DNA from: Notamacropus eugenii
Lineage: Eukaryota; Chordata; Mammalia; Diprotodontia; Macropodidae
Length of the DNA: 64,000 bases
Direction of reading: 5' to 3'
Assembly: GCF_028372415.1 (NCBI RefSeq)
Contig: NC_092877.1
Span: 245,554,036-245,618,035, forward strand
Shown: positions 1 through 10,894 of the stretch, piece after piece
Layout: each line of letters starts with the position of its first letter
How positions within the stretch are numbered: the stretch's first letter is position 1
Program-made: the position numbers and the translations under genes
Notes under the pieces: model-generated
Told to the model about the DNA's origin: nothing
What the model saw: the letters and a program-made list of their open reading frames with translations, nothing else
Database searches by the model: none

Positions 1-295
1 AAGCAAGAATTCGTACAGGTAGCCCGTAATGCACGAATCTGCTTATAGACAAGAAAGCCTTAACTATAACATAAACTTTGTATTTTTCCAATAGAAATTA
101 AATTTAAAACCGCTAATATCCTTTTAAAATTACTCCTTACACAGTTCTATGATCTTAAAACGATCTAAGCTCCTAAACTACAGCATGAATAACAATATGT
201 AATGGAGTCCACAATCATGTGGGAAACTTTTTTAACCTTTCAATGTCCAATAAATACTTTCTAAAACTCAATGGTGTTTATTCCCGAGTCTATTA
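1..295. other. Unique AT-rich DNA, no gene seen
   Basis: Non-repetitive AT-rich sequence. No coding pattern, RNA gene or recognisable repeat was seen up to the GATA tract. Confidence 0.6.
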
Positions 296-352
296 TAGAT
301 AGATAGATAGATAGATACATAGATAGATACATAGATAAATAGATAGATAGAT

Positions 353-403
<51 letters not shown>

Positions 404-471
404 GGATGGATGGGTAGATTGATAGATAGATGGATAGATCGATGGATAGATAGATAGATGGATAGACAGAC

Positions 472-545
<74 letters not shown>
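296..545. repeat. (GATA)n microsatellite, interrupted
   Basis: About 250 bp of GATA units (CTAT on the other strand), with variant units GATG, GACA, GATT and GATC mainly in the middle third. The outer parts are purer, the last ~75 bp being almost perfect. All frames are open because the unit has no stop in the YLSI-type translation, so the long frames here are not genes. The site is likely length-polymorphic. Confidence 0.97.
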
Positions 546-1416
546 CATATAAGAACCACTTATGTGTTAGGTATTTTTCTAACTGCCATGAATACAAACA
601 CCAGAAAAAAAGACAGAAACCTCTATCTCTGAGAACCATGCATTCTAATGGAATAAAACACATAAAAGAGACATGAGGAGTATAACAGGGAAAGGATTGC
701 ACCCAGAGGGGCAAGATTTTAATGTCCAAATACAGTAGAGTCAGGAGGAAATTGAGCGTGGTTCTTGTGAGTACTGCAAGGAACAAAACAATCAGCAGAG
801 CTGATGAAGGCTTTCCACAATTCTAAGTTTCATATTGGTTACGTTACTTCTATATAAGTTGTCTATGTCCTTGTGCCTTTGGAGTTTGAGCCTGACTCCA
901 CTGTTTGGTCCAGAGTGTAGAGTATCCTTCAATGCCCGAATACTAAATTGAACCTCAATCCTAAATAGAAAGGCAAATTGTTTTTGAATCGTGACAAAAC
1001 AATGCTAAAATCAACCAAAATAAAACAGTGATTCCTGCAGCCTGATACATCAAAAATAATAGATCTTATGACCCTGGTGATACATCAGTCAAAAAGTTAG
1101 ATTAGTTTTTAGAAAGAAAAAACAAACAAACAAAAAACCCCAAAACTTATTTTTGAATGAAGTTCTTTATTTATATTCCTGACCCATTACTGGAAGAATT
1201 GGTAGGACAGATTTTTGACTGATTTCATGAGTTTAGAATGGCATTGTAATAAATTAGAGCTTTTTCATTATTTTCCCCACAGTCAATTCCAAAGCACTCA
1301 AACTAAGGGCAGTATTTTACTGTTTCAATAAAGAGGAGGTTTTCTTCCATGAGTAATGTCCTAAACTATTTTTTGACCTATACTTCCTGTACATATGACT
1401 AAATGAATTTTACATT
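546..1416. other. Unique intergenic DNA, no gene seen
   Basis: AT-rich unique sequence between the GATA tract and the target-site duplication of the first half-L1. It contains an A-rich patch near 1115-1145. I see no coding or RNA signal. Confidence 0.55.
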
Positions 1417-1433
1417 AAGAATGTGAGGGAAGG
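1417..1433 (+). repeat. Target-site duplication, 5' copy
   Basis: The 17-bp sequence aagaatgtgagggaagg occurs here and again at 4347-4363, exactly bracketing the ORF1-only LINE. On the bottom strand the nick would fall in TCTT/AATG, close to the L1 endonuclease consensus TTTT/AA. Confidence 0.93.
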
Positions 1434-2277
1434 GGGCGGAGCCAAGATGGCGAAGTAGAAAGACGCACATACACACAGCTCCGAACCCACAAACCACAGA
1501 ACGGCTAGAGGGGACCAACCCAGGGCGAATTCTGCACCCAGAGACCACGGAATATTGGAGGGAGGGAGATTTCTGTTCCAGAGAGACCTCCAAACCTCTC
1601 GCGGGGGGTCCTTCGCGCCGTGGACTGGGGCCTGGAGGGGGAGCAGAGTGCAGCCCTGCTGCGGCAGCAACACCGTGACGAAAAGATCCGAGTGGGCTAC
1701 GGGGACGGGATCTCCAGCGACCACGTGGGTCCTTCCACCCACAGAGGGACCTGCAAACCTCTTGCAAAAGGTCGGTCGCGCTGCAGACGCGGAGCCCAGC
1801 CTGGACCTGCGGCGGTGGCGGCGGCCGCGGCTCCGAGAGGTACAGATCCGAGAAGGCTCCAGAGACGGGATCTCCAGCAGCGGCACAAGACCCCCACCAA
1901 CAGGTGACTGATGGGGGTAGGTGAGAGAGTGTCTTTGGCGGGTCGAGAGGGGAGTGGGGTGCCCCCATGGCTCGGGGCCCCCCAGGAGATAGAAGCTGAG
2001 AGGCAGCTGCAGACAAGGGCTCCCCAAACGGGCGGGAGCCTGGATCCATTGTGGAAGGTCTGTGCATAAACCCCTGGAGGGAACTGAGCCTGAGAGGCGG
2101 CCCTGCCCCTGACCACCTGAACTTAATTCTCACACTGAATAGCAGCCCTGTCCCCGCCAAAAATCCTAAGGAGGGAAGCAGCATTTGAATCTCAGTCCCC
2201 AAACGCTGGCTGGGAGGACCAGGAGGCGAGGAGGGTGTGAGGAGAACATTCAGAGGTCAGGTCACTGGCTGGGGAGA
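1434..2277 (+). promoter_or_regulatory. 5'UTR / internal promoter of half-L1 copy 1
   Basis: About 844 bp, far richer in G, C and CpG than the flanks. It opens with a CAAGATGGCG motif at ~1443-1452, matching the YY1 site that human L1 carries at the same place and uses to position transcription starts. It contains two tandem monomers (1582-1744 and 1745-1903). The equivalent region of copy 2 is ~694 bp and has only one monomer. No TATA box is evident, which is usual for L1 promoters. Promoter activity is inferred from the family. Confidence 0.75.
1582..1903 (+). repeat. Two tandem promoter-like monomers (~160 bp each)
   Basis: Monomer A is 1582-1744 (163 bp) and monomer B is 1745-1903 (159 bp). 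Both start AG(A/G)GACCT(C/G)CAAACCTCT. Both carry GATCCGAG followed by GACGGGATCTCCAGC, and both end in a cc(t/c)..ccac..acag stretch just before GTGACTG or the next unit. They are diverged from each other, monomer B having a G/C-triplet-rich middle. Copy 2 has one such unit. This resembles the monomer arrays of mouse L1 promoters; the functional parallel is inference. Confidence 0.72.
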
Positions 2278-3366
2278 ATGCCCAGAAAAGGGAAAAGAGA
2301 TAAAACTATTGAAGGGTACTTTATCGGAGAAAAGACACTTCCTCCCTTCCTTTCTGATGGGGAGGAACAATGTTTGCCATCAGGCAAAGACACAGAAATC
2401 GAGGATTCTGTGTCCGAGCCCACCCAATGGGCTCGGGCCATGGAAGAGCTCAAGAGGAATTTTGAAAATCAAGTTAGAGAGGTGGAGGAAAGACTGGGAA
2501 GAGATATGAGAGGGATGAGGGAGAAGCATGAAAAGCAGATCAGCTCCCTGCTAAAGGAGAACCAAAAAAATCTTGAAGAAATTGGCACCTTGAGAACTAG
2601 CCTAACTCAGTTGGCAAGGGAGGTGCAAGGGGCCAATGAGGAGAAGAATGCTTTCAAAAGCAGAATTAGCCAAATGGAAAAGGAGATTCAAAAGCTCACT
2701 GAAGAAAATAGATCTTTCAAAACTGGAATGGTACAGATGGACGCTAAGGACTTTATGAGAAAGACAGATATCACAGAACAGAGCGTGCAGATTCGAAAAA
2801 TGGAAGATAATGTAAAATATCTTATTGGAAAAACAACTGACCTGGAAAATAGAATCAGGAGAGACAATGTAAAAATTCTGGGACTACCTGAAAACCATGA
2901 TCAAAAGAAGAGCCTAGACATCATCTTCCATGAAATTATCAAGGAAAACTGCCCTGAGATTCTAGAACCAGAGGGCAAAATAAATATTCAAGGAATCTGC
3001 AGAACACCGTATGAAAGAGATCCAAAAAGAGAAACTCCTAGGAGCATTGTGGCCTAATTACAGAATTCCCAGGTGAAAGAGAAAATATTGCAAGCAGCTA
3101 GACAGAAACAATTCAAGTATTGTGGAAATACAATCAGGATAACACAAGATCTAGCAGCATCTACATTAAGGGATCGAAGGGCATGGAATAGGATATTCCA
3201 GAAGTCAAAGGAACTAGGACTAAAACCAAGAATCACCTACCCAGCAAAACTGAGTATAATACTTCAGGAGAAAAAATGGTCTTTCAATGAAATAGAGGAT
3301 TTTCAAATTTTCCTGATGAAAAGACCAGAGCTAGAAAGAAAATTTCACTTTCTAACACAAGAATGA
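2278..3366 (+). pseudogene. LINE-1 ORF1 protein (RNA-binding chaperone), one in-frame stop
   Basis: A 362-codon L1 ORF1 frame starting MPRKGKR. ORF1p is a trimeric RNA-binding protein that coats LINE RNA in cytoplasmic particles. Residues ~50-185 are heptad-rich coiled coil (QVREVEERLGRDMRG, QLAREVQGANEEKN). Next come an RRM-like part (NVKILGLPE, DIIFHEIIKENCPEIL, IQGICRTP) and a C-terminal domain (VKEKILQAAR, RITYPAKLSIIL, FLMKRPEL), all lining up with human ORF1p. The frame is open except for one TAA at 3055-3057, where copy 2 has AAA (Lys) in the RRM-to-CTD region, so this copy would give a protein lacking the last ~103 residues. The ATG has A at -3. The frame is also open for 31 codons upstream (from 2185) without an earlier ATG. 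No ORF2 follows. Confidence 0.9.
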
Positions 3367-4346
3367 AGAGAACCATGAAAAGGTGAACAGCAAAGAGAAG
3401 TCATAAGGGACTTACTAAAGTTGAACTCTTTACATTCCTACATGGAAAGACAATATTTGTAATTCTTGAAACATTTCAGTATCTGGGTACTGGGTGGGAG
3501 TACACACACACACACATGCACACATGCACACATACATAGAGACAGAGTGCACAGAGTGAATTGAAGAGGATGGGATCATATCTTAAAAAAAATGAAATCA
3601 AGCAGTGAGAGAGAAATATTGGGAGGAGAAAGGGAGAAGTTATATGGGGCAAATTATCTCATAAAAGAGGCAAGCAAAAGACTTATTAGTGGTGGGATAA
3701 AGAGGGAAGGCAAGAGAAAAACATGAGGTCTACTCTCATCACATTCCACTAAAGGAAAGAATATAATGCACACTCATTTTGATAGGAAAACCTATCTCAT
3801 AATACAGGAGAGTGGGGGACAGGGGCACAAGCAGGGTGGGGGGGAAGATGGAGGGGAGGGCATGGGGAGGAGAATGCAATCCGAGGTCGACACTCATGGG
3901 GAGGGAAAGGACCATAAGATAATAGAAGTAATGGGGGACAGGATAGGATGGAGGGAAATATAGTCAGTCCTATACAACACAACTAGTATGGAAATCATTT
4001 GCAAAACTAAACAGATTTGGCCTATATTGAATTGCTTGTTTTCCAAGGGGAAGGGGTGGAGAGGGAGGGAGCTAAAGAAGTTGGAACTCAAAGTGTTAGG
4101 ACCAAATGTAATGTTCTTACCACTGGGTAACAAGAAATACAGGTTAAGGGGTCAAGAAAGCTATCTGGCCCTACAGGAGAAATGAGAAGACGGAGACATG
4201 GACAGGGAGAGAGGATAGAGGAGAGAGCAGATTGGTCACAGGGGCAATTAGAATGCTTGGGTTTGGGGGGGGGAGGGGATAAAAGGGGAGAAAATCTGTA
4301 ACCCAAAATTTTGTGAAAATAAATGTTAGAAGTTAAATAAAAAAAA
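3367..4346 (+). other. 3'UTR of half-L1 copy 1, polypurine-rich
   Basis: About 980 bp directly after ORF1. It has a CA microsatellite (~3503-3535), a purine-rich stretch (~3800-3960) and a terminal G-run block (gggggggggaggggat, ~4266-4281) just before the oligo-A end at ~4339-4348. L1 3'UTRs commonly carry such a polypurine tract, which can form G-quadruplexes. Copies 2 and 3 carry the same sequence in the opposite orientation. Confidence 0.85.
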
Positions 4347-4363
4347 AAGAATGTGAGGGAAGG
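4347..4363 (+). repeat. Target-site duplication, 3' copy
   Basis: Identical to 1417-1433 (17 bp), directly after the oligo-A tail. The absence of mismatches suggests the insertion is not very old. Confidence 0.93.
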
Positions 4364-4842
4364 CTTTTAAAGGCAAGTTCATGCACTGGTGTATATTTGT
4401 AGAATGATTAAATGTTCTAGGAGGATTAAATTACATGGTGTCCATGTTATAGTATTTTTAACTCTGCTAACTCTGCTTAACTCCAGTATGTAGAAAACAT
4501 ACTACAAAGCATCATTAATATAATATATTTTTTGAAAATCTCTCTTAGTTTGGATTCTACCCTTGTAGACAGAATGTGCAAATTTTGTGGTAGAATATAA
4601 ATGGCTTTTTTATACCTGTCCTAAATGCTTCCTACTCCTCTCAATTTCCTCTCTGAGTACATTCAGATAAACAGTGAAAGTTACTTTCTGTAGAATAATC
4701 AAACACAATATCAACTTCAGATGAACTCTAATGTCTTGGTAGACCATCGGTCTATTGAGACAGAGAATATATCTTCATAATTATATATATACATATATAT
4801 GTATATATATACATACACACATATACATACATGTACACACAT
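4364..4842. other. Unique DNA with a TA/CATA microsatellite
   Basis: Unique AT-rich sequence, with a (TATA/CATA)n tract at about 4780-4840. No gene was seen. Confidence 0.6.
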
Positions 4843-5410
4843 GTGAGGAAACATGAGGAAGATTCTCCCCAGCCCTTTGCATGACCCCCACATGACCTGA
4901 CATAAGGAATGTAACTTAAAGTTGATATGCTTAACTGGGAGTACCAGGCAAAGCAGCAGAGTTAATGAAGCAGGTAGCCAGAGTGAAAAGAGCCTTAGCT
5001 TAAGAGTCATAAAACTTCTTAAGGGAGGAGGTGTCTGTGTTCAAGGACCTGGCCCATCTTTGGACACATACTTCTAAGTCAACAAATGGAACTTTTGGTC
5101 AGACTTCCTTCTTTGTTCCAAAGGTCTTCTTTTCCTGAAGTTACAGGTATAAAGGGGATGAGTGAGAGAAGGATTTTTGGAAACCTTTGCTGCAGAAGTG
5201 GGGATGCCTGCTTCTGCTTTCCCGGTCATAACCTCTGCAGACTGCTCTCACCTCGGCGATTGTCAAAGTGTTGGTGCTCAGACTTGGCTGGTGATGTACA
5301 CTTTCTATTTTTCTATTCTGTTTTAACTATTATGTATTTCTATTCTATTTTAACTGTTTATATGTATGCATTTGCTAACTTACACTACTTATAGTAAAAA
5401 AAAAAAACTT
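4843..5410 (+). other. Unclassified block, possibly an old solo LTR
   Basis: A ~570 bp block of higher GC than its surroundings, starting TGTGAGG and ending in an A-run near 5397. A TATA-box-like TATAAAGGGG lies at ~5149-5158. I do not recognise the family. LTR origin is a guess from composition and the promoter-like motif only. Confidence 0.2.
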
Positions 5411-5788
5411 AATTGCCTAGTAAGCTTGTTTTAGTGTATATCATTGTATCTTATGATCCAATTCTAAAGTATTGGGCATTCTATGTAATTCCTTTCAATT
5501 AAAGTACACATTATATGTATATGTATATATTATAGATGGAAATATAGGCATATATCTCCATCTATCATCTACCGTGAATGTATGTTGTTTCTTGCAGTAA
5601 TCAACAATTTTAAACTCATTGAGTAATTCTGCAGTCTGATTGGATGCGTAAAAGAAGGAACTGCTCTGTACTTTTCCTTTTTGCTTCTACCCTTTGAGGT
5701 AGGAAACTTTAAACTATCTATTTAGGGAAACAATTTCCATTTATAGTCACACTTAATTATCCTTTATATGTATACTTCATTTCCCCCA
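5411..5788. other. Unique AT-rich DNA, no gene seen
   Basis: Unique sequence with a short TA-rich patch near 5512-5560. No coding or RNA signal was seen. Confidence 0.55.
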
Positions 5789-5789
5789 T

Positions 5790-5972
5790 ACAACTGTCCT
5801 TTTCAGAAAGAAGGGGAGATGTTGTTTTCCTTGCTTTTCATAAGAGAAAAATGAAGTCCAGGGAGATTATCTGAATGTGATCAAACTCTTTTAGCTAGTA
5901 AGTGATAGGGCCAGGGTAATTACTTAAAGCAGTCCAATTTCTAGTCCATTCTATTGCATCCCATTCAATGGT
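5790..5972 (-). repeat. MIR-type SINE fragment
   Basis: Old, diverged MIR-like sequence read on the - strand. Its 'gagaaaaatgaagtcc...agctagtaagtgatagg' part matches the usual reverse MIR core (gaggaaactgaggc ... agctagtaagtg). Confidence 0.6.
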
Positions 5973-8334
5973 TAATTAACAACCACTGTATATTGAGTGA
6001 TATGCTAGTTTCTTGTAGAATATGTAATCGTGGACATGTGAAATTAATATCAAAAAATATCCCTGACCAAATGAAGCCCACAGTTTAGTAAGGGATGTGA
6101 AATAAACTTAAGTAATCAAGTTTTAAAAATAACAGAAGAAGAATTAGATGACATTTGATGCACACTTCTTAGATACTTGAAATTCTAAAAAACTGAGATA
6201 TTTCTGCTTGAATTTCTATTTTTACCAATATTTCTTAGTATTCTAAATACTTTTCAAATGGCAAAATAAATAAGTAAATAAATGTGGTTGTGCCTTTCAG
6301 GACCAGATGTGTCCAGTCAATTGACACAATATTAAAAAAATAACTTGACATATATATAATATATATATATATGTATGTATGTATATATATATGTGTGTGT
6401 GTGTATTTAATATAACTCTTTTTTTCATAGTGATACAAATCCATATCATATACAAATAATTACAAGCAGATAATATAATTTTACTTTGGAAGTAATATTT
6501 TTCTTCTTTTATATTTTCTCTAGTATATGCATGTTGTCAATGGAGAACTTGCTTTTTCTAGGTATCCTTAAATTTGACACTCCTCTCCTTGTTCATCCGA
6601 TATCTAAGTATTAACCAAAATTTCCCAATTCTATCTAAAACTATGTCGTATTCAGTATCCCTCTTTATTTACATTCCTTTCATCCTTTTATATGGTCATG
6701 TTATAATTTTCCTTTTCTTCTATATTTCAGAACCTGACATTGTCTTTGCTGTAAAGTTGCAAGTCCCCACCCTGATAATTTTGATGAAATTAGTAGCACT
6801 CTTCCTTCAAATTGTCAGGTGCCTTCCTATTCACCCACTGGCCTGATCCTTTCTCTTCTAAAGCTAGTAAATGGAAGGCCTGAATATTTTGCATTCTAGA
6901 TGTGGTACTAACTGATTCTAGACATGGAAATATCTGGGCACTGTTTTGGACTTGTTTCCTTTTTTTCCTTGATGAGCCTTTTGGGCATTATTTTGTTTTG
7001 ACAAAATACAATCAACTTCCTAGGTGCTGGTCTGGCCAGATCTTCTACTAGGTATCCTTTGAGGCTACTTGGCCACTGGGAGTCATGCTGCCTGACTTCT
7101 GTGAATTGTTCTTCCTGTGCACTGATTTGGCTTTGTCTCCTGCTTTGCTTCAGTTAGGGTTTCCTGGACTTTGAACTGAGAGGCACTGAATGACCTGAGT
7201 ACTTCATGAGGCCTGAAGTCAGGTTAGTCTAATTTTGTCTCCTTTCGTGAATCCATGTTTTGTCTTCCACCTGATGTTTGTTGTCCACATGCAGATGATA
7301 GATTCACACACATGTAATGTTTAGATATATATACACAGGAACATTTTGAAAGTTTGTATTTTAGGTCACATTTAAACCAAACATACTGAAGACTAAATAT
7401 TTACTTTACTTAGATACACATTGTGCTTGCAACATAGCTGGTGAATGAAAATCTAGATGGGAAATTTTATTAGGGACAATGCAGCATCATTTTGTGTTTC
7501 CTCTGGAAACTTTATATTTACTATGTGTTTATTGATAAAAGAGATAGCTACAACCCTAAGAAGGATTACAGCAGAGAATCATAACATATCTATTTTTGTA
7601 CTAGCATAAGCTAACATATGAACTAGATAAGAAATTTTTTCTACAGCACTGGTGACTGAAATTGATGGTAAAGACGCTGGATTTAACCTAACTATAAACC
7701 TTCATAATCATAGACTTTTCATGGGTTTAAGCCGTTTGAACTTAACTGAAATTAATGTCTAATGATTGAGAGACTTAAATGGCAAAGAAAATATTTAAAT
7801 CCCTCCATGGTGCACTGAAGTGGAAATGTACTTCAGAAAGCAAAATCAGATAACCATCAGGCAACATCAAATGTTTCTGATTTATTGAAATCTACAGGGG
7901 GCAAAGCTTCAAGGAGACAAACTGCAGCTTTGCTAACAGGGCTCCTGGGTGTAGTAGCAAATACATTTGAAATATTTACTTTCATAAAATTTGAAAATGG
8001 AAAAAAATTACTTTCTTTGCAGTATGCTTTTTCCCCTCTCTCCTACAATTTCCTGAGTGTCTCCAAAGAAGAAAGAAGATAGATTTTTCTCTATAACTTT
8101 GGTACACAGTGAAACTTGATTAAATCATAAAAGAAAGATGTTTAAAACAAAAAAAAAAACTATGAATGACAAAAACAGCTAGAAATTCTACTCTGCAATA
8201 AAAATAATATTTACTCATACGAACATATGTTTACTTATCGAGTTTCTAGGAGATGAAGAATGTCCTCATGATAAGCCCATAAAAACACTTTAATAAAAAG
8301 ATAACAATAATAATACTAATACTAATGATGGTGA
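5973..8334. other. Unique DNA, no gene seen
   Basis: Mostly unique AT-rich sequence. A TA/TG microsatellite lies at ~6348-6408. A stretch of somewhat higher GC at 6900-7290 is unclassified. A 71-codon-scale open stretch at 6574-6846 has no family resemblance and I do not call it. Confidence 0.5.
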
Positions 8335-8337
8335 TGA

Positions 8338-8585
8338 TGAAAATCATCTAGAATTTATATAGTGTTTTTAAAGTTTTGCAACATGCTTTATAAATCTTAC
8401 TCACAAGAATCTCAGTAAGCAAGTGTGATTATTATTCCCATTTTATAGATGAGGAAACTGAAACAAACAGATTTTAAGTGACTTGTCGAGGATCACAAAG
8501 TTACAAAACGTCAGAATCTGTATTTGAACTCAGGTTTTCTTGATTCCAGGTCCAGCAATCTTTCCAATCTGTTACCTATTTTCGT
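8338..8585 (-). repeat. MIR-type SINE, nearly complete
   Basis: About 248 bp read on the - strand. 'atttatatagtgtttttaaagttttgcaa', 'cccattttatagatgaggaaactgaa' and 'tccaggtccagcaatctttccaat' match successive parts of the reverse complement of marsupial and mammalian MIR consensus. It is diverged, so old. Confidence 0.8.
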
Positions 8586-9834
8586 GTTCTAATACTTCCA
8601 GAGCTCATGATCCAATCCAGTAGATTTCAAGAACCTCATGTAATGTTGACAGTCTGCTAAGGCATTGAAACATATCTTACAGATGAAAAATGATAATACT
8701 TTCAAAATTGAAATGTGTTCATTTTTAAGTTTAACATATCACATATTAACCATTATTTTATGACCTTTAGTATTAAAAAGTAAGAAAAAAATTCTCACTT
8801 CAAACTAGAAATTTTATAAAGGTTATTTAGTGTAAGGACAGAAATTAGACCTCTGATTTCCTTGTCATAGGGAAGTCTCAGTTGTAGAATCTACTTCTAC
8901 CAATATTTTTTTAGCTTATTATACAGAAACCTTATATTTTGGTTCTACCATCACACAGTCAACATGTGTCAGAGGTAGGATCTCCTACCATGCTCTCTCA
9001 AATTATTTTATTATATTTGGAAATATATGCCATTTTTGGTAATGAAAGACATTTTGGAAATACACAAGATTAGAAATTATTCAGTATAAAGGTGGATATT
9101 AATTAAGATCTTTGGTATACAGTGGTATTCCAGATAAAGAAGACCACTGAAAATATCTTTGGCATCCAATCAGAAAACAGGAAATATTGATTATGTGATT
9201 AGAACTTGAAGTGACCTTAAGGGTATTCTAAGTAAAATTTATTTTCATTTTTTTCTTTTAATATTACTAATAAGCTTTCCTTTTATATGAAATTTGTTTT
9301 CAAATATATATTTCTCCTCTTACCTGTTTTCCTTCTTATAACAAAGATGAAAATATAAGTTTAGCCAAAATGCTTCATAAATAACATTAGCCATGTCTTA
9401 TAGAACATACAATTTCTATTCTCATAGTCTTTTTATGAAGGAAAAGAAGTGTATTATTTTCCCTTCCCATATAATCTGTGGGATCAGACTTGGTCATTTA
9501 TAATTGTACTGTATTGGGTTACATTTCTTTCCATTTTTATTTTTATAGTTATTGTTTAAATTACTCTTCTGTTTCCACTTATTTGATGCTGAATTAATTC
9601 ACACAAGCTTTCCCACATTTTGCTGATTTCTTAGTATTTGTCATTTCTTTTGGCACAATAATGTCCCATTGCATCTTTGTACAATAATTTATTTAACCTT
9701 TCCCCTTAGATAGACACTTGGTTCTATTTTTTTGACAGCCAAAGAAGCACTGCTATTATTATTTTGGTAACTTACTACATTTCACGTTCTGTATTTGATT
9801 TTATTATGTTATATATCCAGGTCTACAGTACTTT
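8586..9834. other. Unique AT-rich DNA, no gene seen
   Basis: Nothing recognisable was seen in this stretch. Confidence 0.5.
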
Positions 9835-9960
9835 CACTTTGCAGATAAAACAAAGCAAAATTTTGTAGTTGCAGTGACTTCTCTCAGAGTTAGTAAGTAT
9901 GAGAGCCAGGAAATGAATTCAAACCTTCTCATTACCGATCCACTCCTGTTTCTATCCTAT
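9835..9960 (-). repeat. MIR-type SINE fragment
   Basis: Diverged reverse MIR core ('ttgcagataaaacaaagc', 'agagttagtaagtatgagagccagg', 'ttcaaacc'). Confidence 0.55.
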
Positions 9961-10086
9961 CAGATGATATGATTGACCCAGGATATTTCACTTCTTCTAA
10001 CGTTGGTCCCTTTAGGACTCTACTAGTATGAACTATTTGAGGCAAAAGGAACCTCATCCATGGAAATGATGGAGTATATGCCAAGT

Positions 10087-10170
10087 GTGTGTGTGCACAT
10101 GTATGTTTGTATGTATGAATATATATACATATGTGTATATATACATACATATATGTATATATAATTATAT
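10087..10170. repeat. (TG/TATG/TA)n microsatellite
   Basis: Compound alternating tract of TGTG, TATG and TATACATA units. Confidence 0.85.
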
Positions 10171-10890
10171 ACCTTGTCTTCTAAATAGTCATTTGTATAT
10201 TTATTTCTAAATAATATTTTGATACAGATACTTGATATATGAGAGTGTTTTTCATTTTCTCAGTGCCCTTTGAATAATATCTTGCATATACTTACACTTT
10301 AATAAGGTATATAGACAAATAGGATTATAGTTCCTGTCATAGCTTTTTGGTTGATGTCACCAATGAAAATGACTTTGACAAAAATTCTCTTGGAAATTTG
10401 ATTGCCATATTTGACTGGAATATGTCATACTCTTAGAGGAGAAATGGTGAAAAGTATAAAAGCATTAAAAGTACCATCAGCAACATCAATAACATATTTA
10501 GGGAAGCTTTGATTATCAATAATATTAGAATGTTATTTTTCAAATGAGAATGAAATGGGGAAGACACGCTTCAAATAATTAATTTCAAGAACTCTGCTAG
10601 TGATCACAGCCAAGGGAATCTTGTCTCACCTTGACCTACATGCATATTTCTTAAAGTTTCTCCTTTCATGACTTACCCAATCACAACTGATAACTGCCAC
10701 ATATTAATATCTCTACAGATAAACAACTTTTATATGATTTTTATGTCTATAGGTATACTACTTTTAAGTTATTTGGGCAAATGGTAGAACTCCTGCTGTG
10801 AGAACTATTTCTCTAAACACAGACCACATCCTGACTATTTCTCCACAGATTACTTTTAGGGAGTTACCTGAGAGCCCCAGAAATTATCGA
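10171..10890. other. Unique AT-rich DNA, no gene seen
   Basis: No repeat, coding or RNA signal was recognised. Confidence 0.5.
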
Positions 10891-10894
10891 ATCA

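Larger units (their letters stand above)
1434..4346 (+). mobile_element. Full-length ORF1-only LINE (half-L1 / HAL1-type), copy 1
   Basis: A complete ~2.9 kb retroelement bounded by a 17-bp target-site duplication. It starts gggcggagccaagatggcg, as many mammalian L1s do. It then has a GC-rich 5'UTR of ~844 bp, an L1-type ORF1 (2278-3366), a ~980 bp 3'UTR with a polypurine G-rich tract and an oligo-A tail. No endonuclease or reverse-transcriptase sequence lies between ORF1 and the tail. A second copy at 49390-52157 and an older one from 61452 have the same ORF1/3'UTR junction, so absence of ORF2 is a family trait and not a local deletion. HAL1 elements of this kind are known from several mammals including opossum. 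The exact family name needs a repeat library. Confidence 0.92.

Noticed and set aside
261-786. Open frames of YLSIYLS type over the GATA tract
   Set aside because: They are translations of a tetranucleotide repeat without a gene-like sequence.
1399-2202. The antisense frames of copy 1's 5'UTR as host genes
   Set aside because: They lie in an L1 5'UTR. At most an ORF0-like antisense frame of the element is arguable, so they are given as a finding and not as a gene.
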